NCBI GenBank assembly: GCA_934486785.1
Contig: CAKSQK010000004.1
Location: forward strand, 124,001 to 188,000
Direction: 5' to 3'
DNA: 64,000 nt
From: an uncultured Niabella sp.
GTDB lineage: Bacteria > Bacteroidota > Bacteroidia > Chitinophagales > Chitinophagaceae
Shown: positions 50,912 through 58,149 of the stretch, one piece after another
How the letters are laid out: each line of letters begins with the position of its first letter
How positions within the stretch are numbered: position 1 is the stretch's first letter
Notes under the pieces: model-generated
What the model saw: only the letters and a program-made list of their open reading frames with translations
Databases searched by the model: none
Told to the model about the DNA's origin: nothing
Translations under genes and position numbers: made by a program

Positions 50912-51476
50912 ACTGCTGCGGCGTCATCAGCTCCTGAAAAGCGCTTTTACGATTTACATCCAGTTCTTCGTAATATTTCTGGTACACATCAGGCTTGCCG
51001 TGATAGTTATCGTGGTTGGCGCGCAGCGTAGTGTAAAAGGCTTCATTGGCCAGGTCAAACTTAGAGGCCTGTGTGCTGTCTAAAGCCAGTTCTGTTTTTA
51101 TCAGTTCCATATTGTGCTTTTCACGGCCCTTGCGCTCAATAGCAATTTCACGCTCATAAATGGCGTACTGTGCCGGATCAACAATCTTTTTAATTTCAGC
51201 ATCCAATTCAGCCATAATTTGTTTAGATGCTTCTTCGGCTTTGGCTTTGTCTTCTTTTAAAGACTCGTAAGTTTCTTTAGATTTCTTACCATAGCTTTCC
51301 GTAAGCTCATCAAACTTTGCAGCCGTAGTGGCATCCAGTTTCATGGAATCCTTAATCAGCGCGTAATTGATACGGCCACCTTTACGGCCGCCTTTTTGCT
51401 GTTCGCCTTTACAACCAATAGCTAATACAAATAAAGCAAGCCCGAAAAAGGTTAAAATTGCGTTTGTTGTTTTCAT
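50856..51476 (-). CDS. Lipoprotein of unknown function in the iron-uptake cluster
   Basis: This 206-residue lipoprotein has lipobox AIGC (about Cys22) and a highly charged, mostly helical body rich in Lys/Glu: two related segments, LIKDSMKLDATTAAKFDEL and LIKTELALDSTQASKFDLA. So it looks like an internal repeat with long helices, similar in style to Spy/LTXXQ-type periplasmic proteins. I do not recognise a family. It lies after a terminator that follows the receptor gene and overlaps the PepSY gene. Confidence 0.7.
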   Translation of the reverse strand: MKTTNAILTFFGLALFVLAIGCKGEQQKGGRKGGRINYALIKDSMKLDATTAAKFDELTESYGKKSKETYESLKEDKAKAEEASKQIMAELDAEIKKIVDPAQYAIYEREIAIERKGREKHNMELIKTELALDSTQASKFDLANEAFYTTLRANHDNYHGKPDVYQKYYEELDVNRKSAFQELMTPQQYEQYLTLVEKYGIGKPRK

Positions 51477-51496
51477 TTTCTTATGTTTAAAAATTT

Positions 51497-51530
51497 AAAA
51501 AAAGCTGAAGGCAGCGTTCACTACCTTCAG
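51497..51530 (-). terminator. Terminator between TonB receptor and downstream lipoprotein
   Basis: On the minus strand CTGAAGGTAG pairs with CTGCCTTCAG (10 bases, one T-G) around TGAACG and is followed by CTTTTTTT. It lies 12 bases after the receptor stop and before the lipoprotein/PepSY pair. It should lower or stop read-through to them. Confidence 0.85.
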
Positions 51531-51542
51531 TAAGATGTTTGC

Positions 51543-53924
51543 TTAAAATTTATAATGAAATACGATTGAAAAATTTCTCGGATCAATCTGGTTGATAAAG
51601 CCCCCGCGGAAGTAAGAGTTAAAGCCCAGCTCATCAGTAATGTTGTTCAGCAATAAGCGCGTAGTGAACTTTTTATAAGTATAACCCAACTGCGCGTTCA
51701 GCGTGGTGTAAGCCGGCATGTCAAAAGGCTTCTCTCCTCCCATGTTTCCATGCCCGTCTGGCGACAGGCTGTACTCATTTACAGGGCGTTTGTCTACATA
51801 ATACGCGCCCACGCCAATGGTTAAGCCATTCAACGCTTTTCTAAAAGCATAGTTCACCCATCCGTTGGCTGTGTGCCGCGGTGCGTTCATGGGTGCAGAA
51901 CCCTCAACATAAGAAGGGCTGTTATGGTATTGTGCATCCAGGTATGCATAGCCGATCATTACCTGCATGTTTTCAAGCACACGGCCGTTCAGTTCGGTTT
52001 CAAAACCCCTACGCTTCAGGTCACCGGCTTTAAATACATAGCCGGTAGTCTGGTTTGTGCCTGGAATATATTCTGTGTTGGAAAGGTTGCGGGTAATGAT
52101 GTCAAAAAATGTAAAGTTGAAACGAAGCCTGTTATCCAGCCAGTCAGATTTAATACCCACTTCAATTTGCTCGGTGGTAGACGGGCCAACTTCTTCACCC
52201 GTGCTTAACCGGTTGCTGGCAGAGCGTACGCTGGTGCTGGTGGTGTAAGAGCCAAACACATTCACGTTCCTGATGGGCGTTAGCATTAAGCCCACGCTTG
52301 GGTTCCACGCAAAGCGCGCCGGCTCCGAAATGGTGTTAGCCGTTTTGTTCAGAATGCTTGTATACCTTAAACCCAGTATGGCTTTTACAAAGCGGTTGAA
52401 GGTGACCACATCCTGCGCCATAAGGCCGTAAGTGCTGTAATAGCCCAGCACAGGAGCCGCTGCTGTAAAATTAATGGCCTTGCTGATTGTATTGGGAATG
52501 GCTTTGTACACATCAATCGTATCAATGATCACACTACCCATACTTGTTGTGGTAGCATCTGCAATACGATAATCAAACCCGGCCTGGAAAGTATGATTGA
52601 TCTGCCCTGTTTTTACATTCTCTCCCACAAGGTCAAACTGGAAAACAGAATTTTTATCATCTCTCAGGCTTCTTGAAAGCGTGCGCCTTCTTAGGTTTTG
52701 CGTGTTTCTTACAACCGTGGTAGCTGAGGAATTGATGGCATCCAGGTCATAATTGGATTTAATATAAGCGCCGCGGATGTAGAATTTGTCTGAAAGCTTT
52801 CTTTTTACATTGGCAGAAAATGTAGAGATGGCCAGGTCGTTGATCTCGTTCTTAAAGCCCAGGAACTGATCTCTGGGAATTTCATATAAAGAATCAACTG
52901 AAATAGGGCCTAAATTTACCGCGCTGTTTACAGGTGTGCGTTTGTCGTTCAGGTAATCCAGTTCTAAAGTAATGGTGGTTTTGTCGTTGGGCCTCCACTC
53001 AAGTGAAGGGTTGATATATACTCTTGTAGAATTAATAATGGGCCTGTAGTTATCGGCTCTTTCAAAAGCGCCGTTCAATCTTACAGCTACAGTATTTTTC
53101 TTATCTAAAACCGTTTGCACATCAAAGGTTGGACGAATCAGCCCCCAGCTACCGATCCTTAAAGAAGCCTCAGCAGCATTTTTAAACTGCGGGGTTTTGG
53201 TTACCACGTTGATCACGCCGCCGGCATTACCCAAGTCTGTAATAACGCCCTGCGTGATGGCTGCAGAACCTTTGATCACCTGGATGGACTCAACGCCCTG
53301 CATATCTGTAACACCTGATGCTGTTTGAAACTGCGATTCGATACGTACACCGTTTTTCAGCACCGGTGTACCGCGGAAGCCGCGCATTGACATGCTTTCG
53401 CGCACGCCGCCATACGATCCAAACAGTGTTACGCCCGGCACGTTTCTGGCGGCGTCGGTGATGGTTAAGGCACCCTGTTGCTCAATTACTTTGTTTGAAA
53501 TTACTGAAATGCTCTGAATCTGGTCGGTAGGTTTCAAGGGCATGCGGGTAATGGTTTCCAATCCTTTTGGCTGACCATAACGCCTTCCAAAAACCTCTAC
53601 TTCATCAAGCTGTATATTGTCTGCAACCAGGGTTACGTGCAGTCTTTTGGCTTCATGCTCTGTTATAATAACAGGTAGAACATGCGACTTGTATCCTACG
53701 CTGGTAAAAATAATATTCTGTCTGCCAACGGGTATATTTTCTAATAAAAAATCCCCTCTTTCATTTGTACACGTTGAAATAAAGAAACCCGGAATATTTA
53801 CAGTAACATTTGGTAAAGCATGCCCATCTACATCTTGAACTTTCCCTTTCACAGCACCTTTCTGCGCGAAGGAGATAAAAGAAATGAGTAATAAAAACAT
53901 TAATACATAAACCTTCTTTGTCAT
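51543..53924 (-). CDS. TonB-dependent siderophore-type receptor
   Basis: This 793-residue outer-membrane receptor has a signal peptide (ends SFAQ) and a carboxypeptidase-D-like domain (about 22-110). The plug (about 125-240) has DQIQSISVISNKVIEQQGAL, RNVPGVTLFGSYGGVRESMS, MRGFRGTPVLKNGVRIES, QVIKGSAAITQG. The barrel ends in NFSIVFHYKF. The plug set is that of FhuA/FecA-like ferric siderophore receptors. The following PepSY gene supports an iron role. A -7 box lies upstream. No STN domain or regulator adjacent. Confidence 0.92.
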   Translation of the reverse strand: MTKKVYVLMFLLLISFISFAQKGAVKGKVQDVDGHALPNVTVNIPGFFISTCTNERGDFLLENIPVGRQNIIFTSVGYKSHVLPVIITEHEAKRLHVTLVADNIQLDEVEVFGRRYGQPKGLETITRMPLKPTDQIQSISVISNKVIEQQGALTITDAARNVPGVTLFGSYGGVRESMSMRGFRGTPVLKNGVRIESQFQTASGVTDMQGVESIQVIKGSAAITQGVITDLGNAGGVINVVTKTPQFKNAAEASLRIGSWGLIRPTFDVQTVLDKKNTVAVRLNGAFERADNYRPIINSTRVYINPSLEWRPNDKTTITLELDYLNDKRTPVNSAVNLGPISVDSLYEIPRDQFLGFKNEINDLAISTFSANVKRKLSDKFYIRGAYIKSNYDLDAINSSATTVVRNTQNLRRRTLSRSLRDDKNSVFQFDLVGENVKTGQINHTFQAGFDYRIADATTTSMGSVIIDTIDVYKAIPNTISKAINFTAAAPVLGYYSTYGLMAQDVVTFNRFVKAILGLRYTSILNKTANTISEPARFAWNPSVGLMLTPIRNVNVFGSYTTSTSVRSASNRLSTGEEVGPSTTEQIEVGIKSDWLDNRLRFNFTFFDIITRNLSNTEYIPGTNQTTGYVFKAGDLKRRGFETELNGRVLENMQVMIGYAYLDAQYHNSPSYVEGSAPMNAPRHTANGWVNYAFRKALNGLTIGVGAYYVDKRPVNEYSLSPDGHGNMGGEKPFDMPAYTTLNAQLGYTYKKFTTRLLLNNITDELGFNSYFRGGFINQIDPRNFSIVFHYKF

Positions 53925-53950
53925 ACTCTATTTTGATTTTATAATTCGGG

Positions 53951-53958
53951 CAAAGGTA
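53951..53958 (-). promoter_or_regulatory. -7 promoter box TACCTTTG for the siderophore-type receptor
   Basis: On the minus strand TACCTTTG fits TAnnTTTG and ends 26 bases before the receptor start at 53924. No convincing -33 or Fur-type inverted repeat was seen. Confidence 0.5.
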
Positions 53959-54056
53959 TCAGTGCGGCTATCCATAGTTGTTACGAATTCCGGAAATAAT
54001 TGTGGCAGATGTTTTTATAAGCGGCCAGCATGGCATTGTACTGCCATAAACTAAAT

Positions 54057-54081
54057 AAAAAACCCGGCGCACTGCCGGGTG
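54057..54081 (-). terminator. Intrinsic terminator after the 161-residue lipoprotein gene
   Basis: On the minus strand CACCCGGC and GCCGGGT pair around AGTGC, followed by TTTTTTA. It lies 45 bases beyond the lipoprotein stop. Confidence 0.88.
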
Positions 54082-54125
54082 AATCATTATCATTAGCTTT
54101 TTTTTAAGCCGTTATATGATGTGCT

Positions 54126-54611
54126 TTATTTCATAACAGTCAATTCATATTGAACCAATCCTGTAGCACATGCAGGTTCGGCCCAGCCTGGCTGGCCTGT
54201 TGTTTCAAACACCCCGCAGGGGCCAATAAAATCTGTGGCCTGTACAACCAGCTTATCAGATGATAAAGAAATAATAGCGTATTCTAATTTTCTACCTAAC
54301 GGCAACACAACTGTAATCTTTTTACTGTCTGCGCTTAAAACCCAGTTAGCAGAAGCATTGCCGGCAGGGCAGTCAGCACATTCTTTAAGAACAAACGCGC
54401 CGTCTTTTTTAAAACTCCAGATCCCGGAAGATGGATTGGTTCGTATGCTATGATCATAGCCTTGTTCCAATATCTGAAATGTATTCATCTTCCATTGTTG
54501 CGTGAGCAACTCAGTTGTTTTTTGAAATGCTGTTTCAGAACTTTTGACAGCCGGTTCTTTTTTACAGGCCACAAAAGTTATAAGCAGCAGAAAGAGCACA
54601 TAATATTTCAT
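54126..54611 (-). CDS. Small lipoprotein of unknown function
   Basis: This 161-residue lipoprotein has lipobox FVAC (Cys16) after MKYYVLFLLLIT. The mature part is beta-rich, with WKMNTFQILEQGYD, GIWSFKKDGAFVLKECADC, WVLSADSKKITVVLP and KLVVQATDF. This resembles lipocalin-like lipoproteins of Bacteroidota, but I am not certain. Four cysteines (ADC, GPC, PAC, ECA) may form disulfides. It is monocistronic: own terminator after it, fusA terminator before it. Confidence 0.7.
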   Translation of the reverse strand: MKYYVLFLLLITFVACKKEPAVKSSETAFQKTTELLTQQWKMNTFQILEQGYDHSIRTNPSSGIWSFKKDGAFVLKECADCPAGNASANWVLSADSKKITVVLPLGRKLEYAIISLSSDKLVVQATDFIGPCGVFETTGQPGWAEPACATGLVQYELTVMK

Positions 54612-54661
54612 AACGCTGTTTTAGTTTCAATCAAAATTAATTGTAATCTCATTTGATCCGC

Positions 54662-54696
54662 AAAAAAATCCCCGGCTCCATTAAAACCGGGGATTG
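54662..54696 (-). terminator. Intrinsic terminator after fusA
   Basis: AATCCCCGG pairs perfectly with CCGGGGATT around an 11-base loop, followed by a T-run on the minus strand. It lies 30 bases after the fusA stop. Confidence 0.92.
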
Positions 54697-54725
54697 TATT
54701 TTTAAAGATAATAGCTAATCAGTCA

Positions 54726-56876
54726 TTACGCTGTAACCTTTCCTTTCGACTTTGCGATCACTTCTTCTGCGATATTGTTAGGCGCAGGGCTGTAATGGCT
54801 GAACTCCATGGTGCTTGATGCACGGCCCGAAGTTAATGAACGCAGTTGTGTAACGTAGCCAAACATTTCGCTTAGCGGAACTTTGGATTTGATTACCTGC
54901 GCGCCTGCCCTTGTATCCATACCTTCCATCATACCACGGCGCCTGTTCAGGTCTCCGGTTACATCACCCATGTATTGGTCGGGCGTGATCACTTCTACTT
55001 TCATGATTGGCTCAAGCAAAATGGGTTTGGCTTTTCTTGCCGCTTCGCGGAAGCCTTGCTTGGCACACATTTCAAAACTCATCGAGTCAGAGTCAACCGG
55101 GTGGAAGCTACCGTCAAATACACGGATCTTCATATTGTCAACAGGATAGTTGGCCAAAACGCCGCTTGTCATGCTTGTTTCAAAACCTTTTTGAATAGCT
55201 GGTACAAACTCACGCGGAATAGATCCACCAAAAATATCATTCACGAACTGGAAGTTTTTGTCAGGATTTTCTGCTTTCCACTCTTCGTCAACGGGGCCAA
55301 TGGAGAATTGTATGTCAGCGAATTTACCACGGCCACCGGTTTGTTTTTTCAGTGTTTCACGGTGCTCAACAGTTGCATTAAAGGCTTCTTTGTAAGCCAC
55401 CTGCGGAGCGCCCTGGTTCACTTCTACCTTAAATTCGCGCCTCATTCGATCAACAATGATCTCAAGGTGTAATTCACCCATACCACTTAAAATGGTCTGG
55501 CCTGTATCTTCATCCGTTTTTACGCGGAGTGTAGGATCTTCTTCTACCAACTTGGAAATGGCCATACCCATTTTGTCTACGTCGGCCTGTGTTTTTGGCT
55601 CAACAGCAATAGAGATCACAGGCTCGGGAATGAACATGTTCTCTAAAGTGATGGGATGGTTTTCATCGCAAAGCGTATCACCCGTTTTGATCTCTTTAAA
55701 ACCAACAGCCGCGCCAATGTCGCCTGCTTCAATAAAATCAATTGGGTTTTGTTTGTTGGCAAACATTTTCATGATACGGCTGATGCGCTCTTTCTTTCCG
55801 CTTCTTACGTTCAGCACATAAGAGCCGGCATCTAGGCGGCCGCTGTAACAACGGAAGAACGCCAGGCGGCCCACAAACGGGTCAGTTATAATTTTAAACG
55901 CCAGTGCTGCAAAAGGCTCTTTTGCATCGGGCTTGCGAACCAGTTTTTTTTCAGGATCGTTGGGGTCTGTACCTTCAATGGCATCAATATCCACCGGTGA
56001 AGGCAGGTAGCGGCAAACGGCATCCAGCGCTTTTTGCACACCTTTATTTTTGAATGATGAGCCGCACATCATTGGTACGATGCTCATTTCAATGGTTGAT
56101 TTGCGGATGGCAACATGAATTTCATCTTCAGTAATGCTGTCCGGATCGTCAAAGAATTTTTCCATCAACACATCATCGGATTCTGCAACGGCTTCTACCA
56201 ACTGCGCCCTCCATTCTTTTGCCTCATCCAGCATATCAGCGGGTATTTCAATCTCATCGTAGGTCATGCCTTCTGTTTCTGTGTGCCAGATGATGCCTTT
56301 CATGGTGATCAGGTCAATCACACCTTTGAAGCTGTCTTCAGCGCCAATGGGTAATTGCAGGGGAACAGCTTTAGAGCCCAGCATTTCACGAACCTGTTTT
56401 ACCACGTTCAGGAAATCGGCGCCCTGGCGGTCCATTTTATTTACAAAGCCAATGCGTGGCACTTTGTAACGGTTGGCCTGGCGCCATACGGTTTCAGACT
56501 GCGGCTCCACACCATCAACTGCTGAAAACAGCGCGATGAGGCCGTCGAGCACGCGCATGGAGCGTTCAACTTCTACCGTAAAATCCACGTGGCCGGGAGT
56601 ATCAATAATATTAAAGGAATAAGATTGCGTTTTGCCGGGAATGGGGCTGCCCTTTGCTGTGGGAAAGTTCCATTTACAACTAACCGCAGCGGAGGTAATC
56701 GTAATTCCGCGCTCTCTTTCCTGATCCATATAGTCGGTAGTTGCTGCGCCGTCGTGCACTTCACCCGTCCTGTGGATCATGCCGGTATAGCGTAAAATAC
56801 GCTCCGTAGTGGTGGTTTTACCGGCATCAATGTGGGCGGCAATACCAAAGTTTCTTTGAAATTTTAAATCTGCCAT
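54726..56876 (-). CDS. fusA: Translation elongation factor G
   Basis: This 716-residue GTPase catalyses ribosomal translocation. G domain motifs are [15 protein letters not shown] (P-loop), RGITITSA (switch), DTPGHVDF and VNKMDRQG. Domain II follows at about 305-400. Domains III-V include [19 protein letters not shown], the domain-IV loop of canonical length and LEPIMKVEV. All landmarks are normal; fusidic-acid region FVNKMD and F-rich G' insert are present. It is monocistronic here, not joined to rpsL/rpsG/tuf, and has its own promoter and terminator. Confidence 0.98.
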   Translation of the reverse strand: MADLKFQRNFGIAAHIDAGKTTTTERILRYTGMIHRTGEVHDGAATTDYMDQERERGITITSAAVSCKWNFPTAKGSPIPGKTQSYSFNIIDTPGHVDFTVEVERSMRVLDGLIALFSAVDGVEPQSETVWRQANRYKVPRIGFVNKMDRQGADFLNVVKQVREMLGSKAVPLQLPIGAEDSFKGVIDLITMKGIIWHTETEGMTYDEIEIPADMLDEAKEWRAQLVEAVAESDDVLMEKFFDDPDSITEDEIHVAIRKSTIEMSIVPMMCGSSFKNKGVQKALDAVCRYLPSPVDIDAIEGTDPNDPEKKLVRKPDAKEPFAALAFKIITDPFVGRLAFFRCYSGRLDAGSYVLNVRSGKKERISRIMKMFANKQNPIDFIEAGDIGAAVGFKEIKTGDTLCDENHPITLENMFIPEPVISIAVEPKTQADVDKMGMAISKLVEEDPTLRVKTDEDTGQTILSGMGELHLEIIVDRMRREFKVEVNQGAPQVAYKEAFNATVEHRETLKKQTGGRGKFADIQFSIGPVDEEWKAENPDKNFQFVNDIFGGSIPREFVPAIQKGFETSMTSGVLANYPVDNMKIRVFDGSFHPVDSDSMSFEMCAKQGFREAARKAKPILLEPIMKVEVITPDQYMGDVTGDLNRRRGMMEGMDTRAGAQVIKSKVPLSEMFGYVTQLRSLTSGRASSTMEFSHYSPAPNNIAEEVIAKSKGKVTA

Positions 56877-56940
56877 TGTTATTCCTTGTTGAATTTAAAC
56901 GAATTGAAATTTTAAAACCATCTGCTTATCAATAAATTAC

Positions 56941-56954
56941 GTATCGTTCGATAC
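56941..56954. promoter_or_regulatory. Palindrome in the fusA 5' leader
   Basis: GTATCG-TT-CGATAC has perfect 6-base arms around TT. It lies between the fusA -7 box and the start codon, inside the predicted untranslated leader of about 105 bases. It could be a protein-binding site in DNA or RNA; the short loop disfavours an RNA hairpin. Confidence 0.35.
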
Positions 56955-56986
56955 CCTGCAACACACAGGTGTGGTTTTTAAGGCTG

Positions 56987-56994
56987 CAAAGGTA
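56987..56994 (-). promoter_or_regulatory. -7 promoter box TACCTTTG for fusA
   Basis: On the minus strand TACCTTTG fits TAnnTTTG and lies about 110 bases upstream of the fusA ATG, leaving a leader of roughly 105 bases. No TTTG at the -33 position. Confidence 0.5.
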
Positions 56995-57180
56995 GGGAAA
57001 AATCTGTTTTTTGAGATGTTCTTAGCGGATGGGTTAGAATATTTTATTACACATAATAAATAATAATAAATAGATATGATTTTAGATTGTCATTTTAACA
57101 CAGGTAATGCGATTAGTGTTTGAAGTTCAAAATAAATAACGCAACAATTATTATATCATTTCAATTAGCTTGCACCATTT

Positions 57181-58065
57181 ATGAAAAAAGCATTTCTTCA
57201 ATTACACATTGCTGTGTTGCTGGCAGGCTTTACAGGTGTGCTGGGCAAGCTGATTACCATGAACGAGGGAATGCTGGTGTGGTACCGTATGCTGATCACC
57301 GCTGCTACTCTATGGGTACTGATGCTGCTGACTAAAAAAATACAAAAAATTCCGGCCAGGGATGCGCTGAAAATTTCTGCTATTGGCTTCATGGCCGCTT
57401 TGCACTGGGTTTTCTTTTTTGCTTCCATCAAATATTCCAACGTATCTGTGGGACTGGTATGCCTGAGCTTGGTGGGCTTTTTCTCAGCCATACTGGAACC
57501 GCTCATCAACCGCGTAAAAATAAATGTTACCGAGCTGATCTTCGGGCTGCTCTCCGTTTTTGGCATTTACCTCATTTTCCATTTTGACACGCAGTACAAA
57601 CTGGGCATCACGCTGGGCATTATTTCATCATTCTTTGCGGCGCTGTTTCCCATCCTGCTTAAAATTTCTATGAACCGGATCAACATGCAAACGGTTCTCA
57701 CTTGGGAAATGACGGGTGGCTTTCTGGCGCTTACAGCCATCATGCCGCTATACCTTTATTTTTTCCCGGTTGACAGCCTGCTGCCTTCAATGAGTGACTT
57801 TTTGTGGCTGCTGGTGCTGGCATGGCTGTGTTCTGTAGTGGCCTTTCAGTTTTCGCTGAACGCGCTTAAAAAACTTTCGGCATTTACCGTCAGCCTGTCG
57901 TATAACATGGAGCCGCTGTACGGCATCATTATGGCATTTGTAATTTTTAAAGAAAATAAAACGCTCAACTATGGATTTTACCTAGGCCTAACCATGGTGT
58001 GCCTCACACTTATTTTACACATGTTTTTATTGAAGAGAAAAAACCTTACGGTAAGAAGCAATTAG
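57181..58065 (+). CDS. DMT family (EamA) transporter
   Basis: This 294-residue inner-membrane protein has ten hydrophobic segments in two EamA repeats. The first is about 5-135 (FTGVLGKLITMNEGMLVWYRMLI, ALHWVFFFASIKYSNVSVGLV) and the second about 150-285 (SSFFAALFPILLKI, LAWLCSVVAFQFSLNALKKLSA, MEPLYGIIMAFVIFKE). The family exports or imports amino acids, nucleosides or other metabolites; substrate cannot be read. It stands alone, 84 bases before the amylase gene. Confidence 0.9.
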   Translation: MKKAFLQLHIAVLLAGFTGVLGKLITMNEGMLVWYRMLITAATLWVLMLLTKKIQKIPARDALKISAIGFMAALHWVFFFASIKYSNVSVGLVCLSLVGFFSAILEPLINRVKINVTELIFGLLSVFGIYLIFHFDTQYKLGITLGIISSFFAALFPILLKISMNRINMQTVLTWEMTGGFLALTAIMPLYLYFFPVDSLLPSMSDFLWLLVLAWLCSVVAFQFSLNALKKLSAFTVSLSYNMEPLYGIIMAFVIFKENKTLNYGFYLGLTMVCLTLILHMFLLKRKNLTVRSN

Positions 58066-58100
58066 CCTGTTATTTTCCATTCTTTCCATCAACAATTTTT

Positions 58101-58132
58101 TTTGCAGCAATACTGGCATTTGCATACTTTTG
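58101..58132 (+). promoter_or_regulatory. Full Bacteroidota promoter TTTG-N20-TACTTTTG for the amylase gene
   Basis: TTTG at 58101-58104 and TACTTTTG at 58125-58132 are separated by exactly 20 bases, matching the -33/-7 consensus TTTG and TAnnTTTG. It is the only complete promoter pair I could find in the window. The ATG follows 18 bases after the -7 box. Confidence 0.8.
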
Positions 58133-58146
58133 TGTACTAAGTACAC
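58132..58146. promoter_or_regulatory. 15-bp operator-like palindrome at the amylase transcription start
   Basis: GTGTACT-A-AGTACAC has perfect 7-base arms around one base. It starts at the last base of the -7 box and ends three bases before the ATG, so it covers the predicted start of transcription. A bound dimer would block the polymerase. A one-base loop cannot form a hairpin. Confidence 0.65.
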
Positions 58147-58149
58147 ATT

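Larger units (their letters stand above)
56877..57180. other. Divergent intergenic region between fusA and the DMT transporter
   Basis: This is a 304-base gap without a gene. Besides the fusA -7 box and the palindrome listed separately, there is an AT-rich tract at about 57040-57090 with repeated AATAAATAATAATAAAT. No clear promoter for the transporter was found. Confidence 0.6.

Noticed and set aside
54975..55472. 165-codon plus-strand open frame inside fusA
   Set aside because: Antisense shadow of a highly conserved gene.
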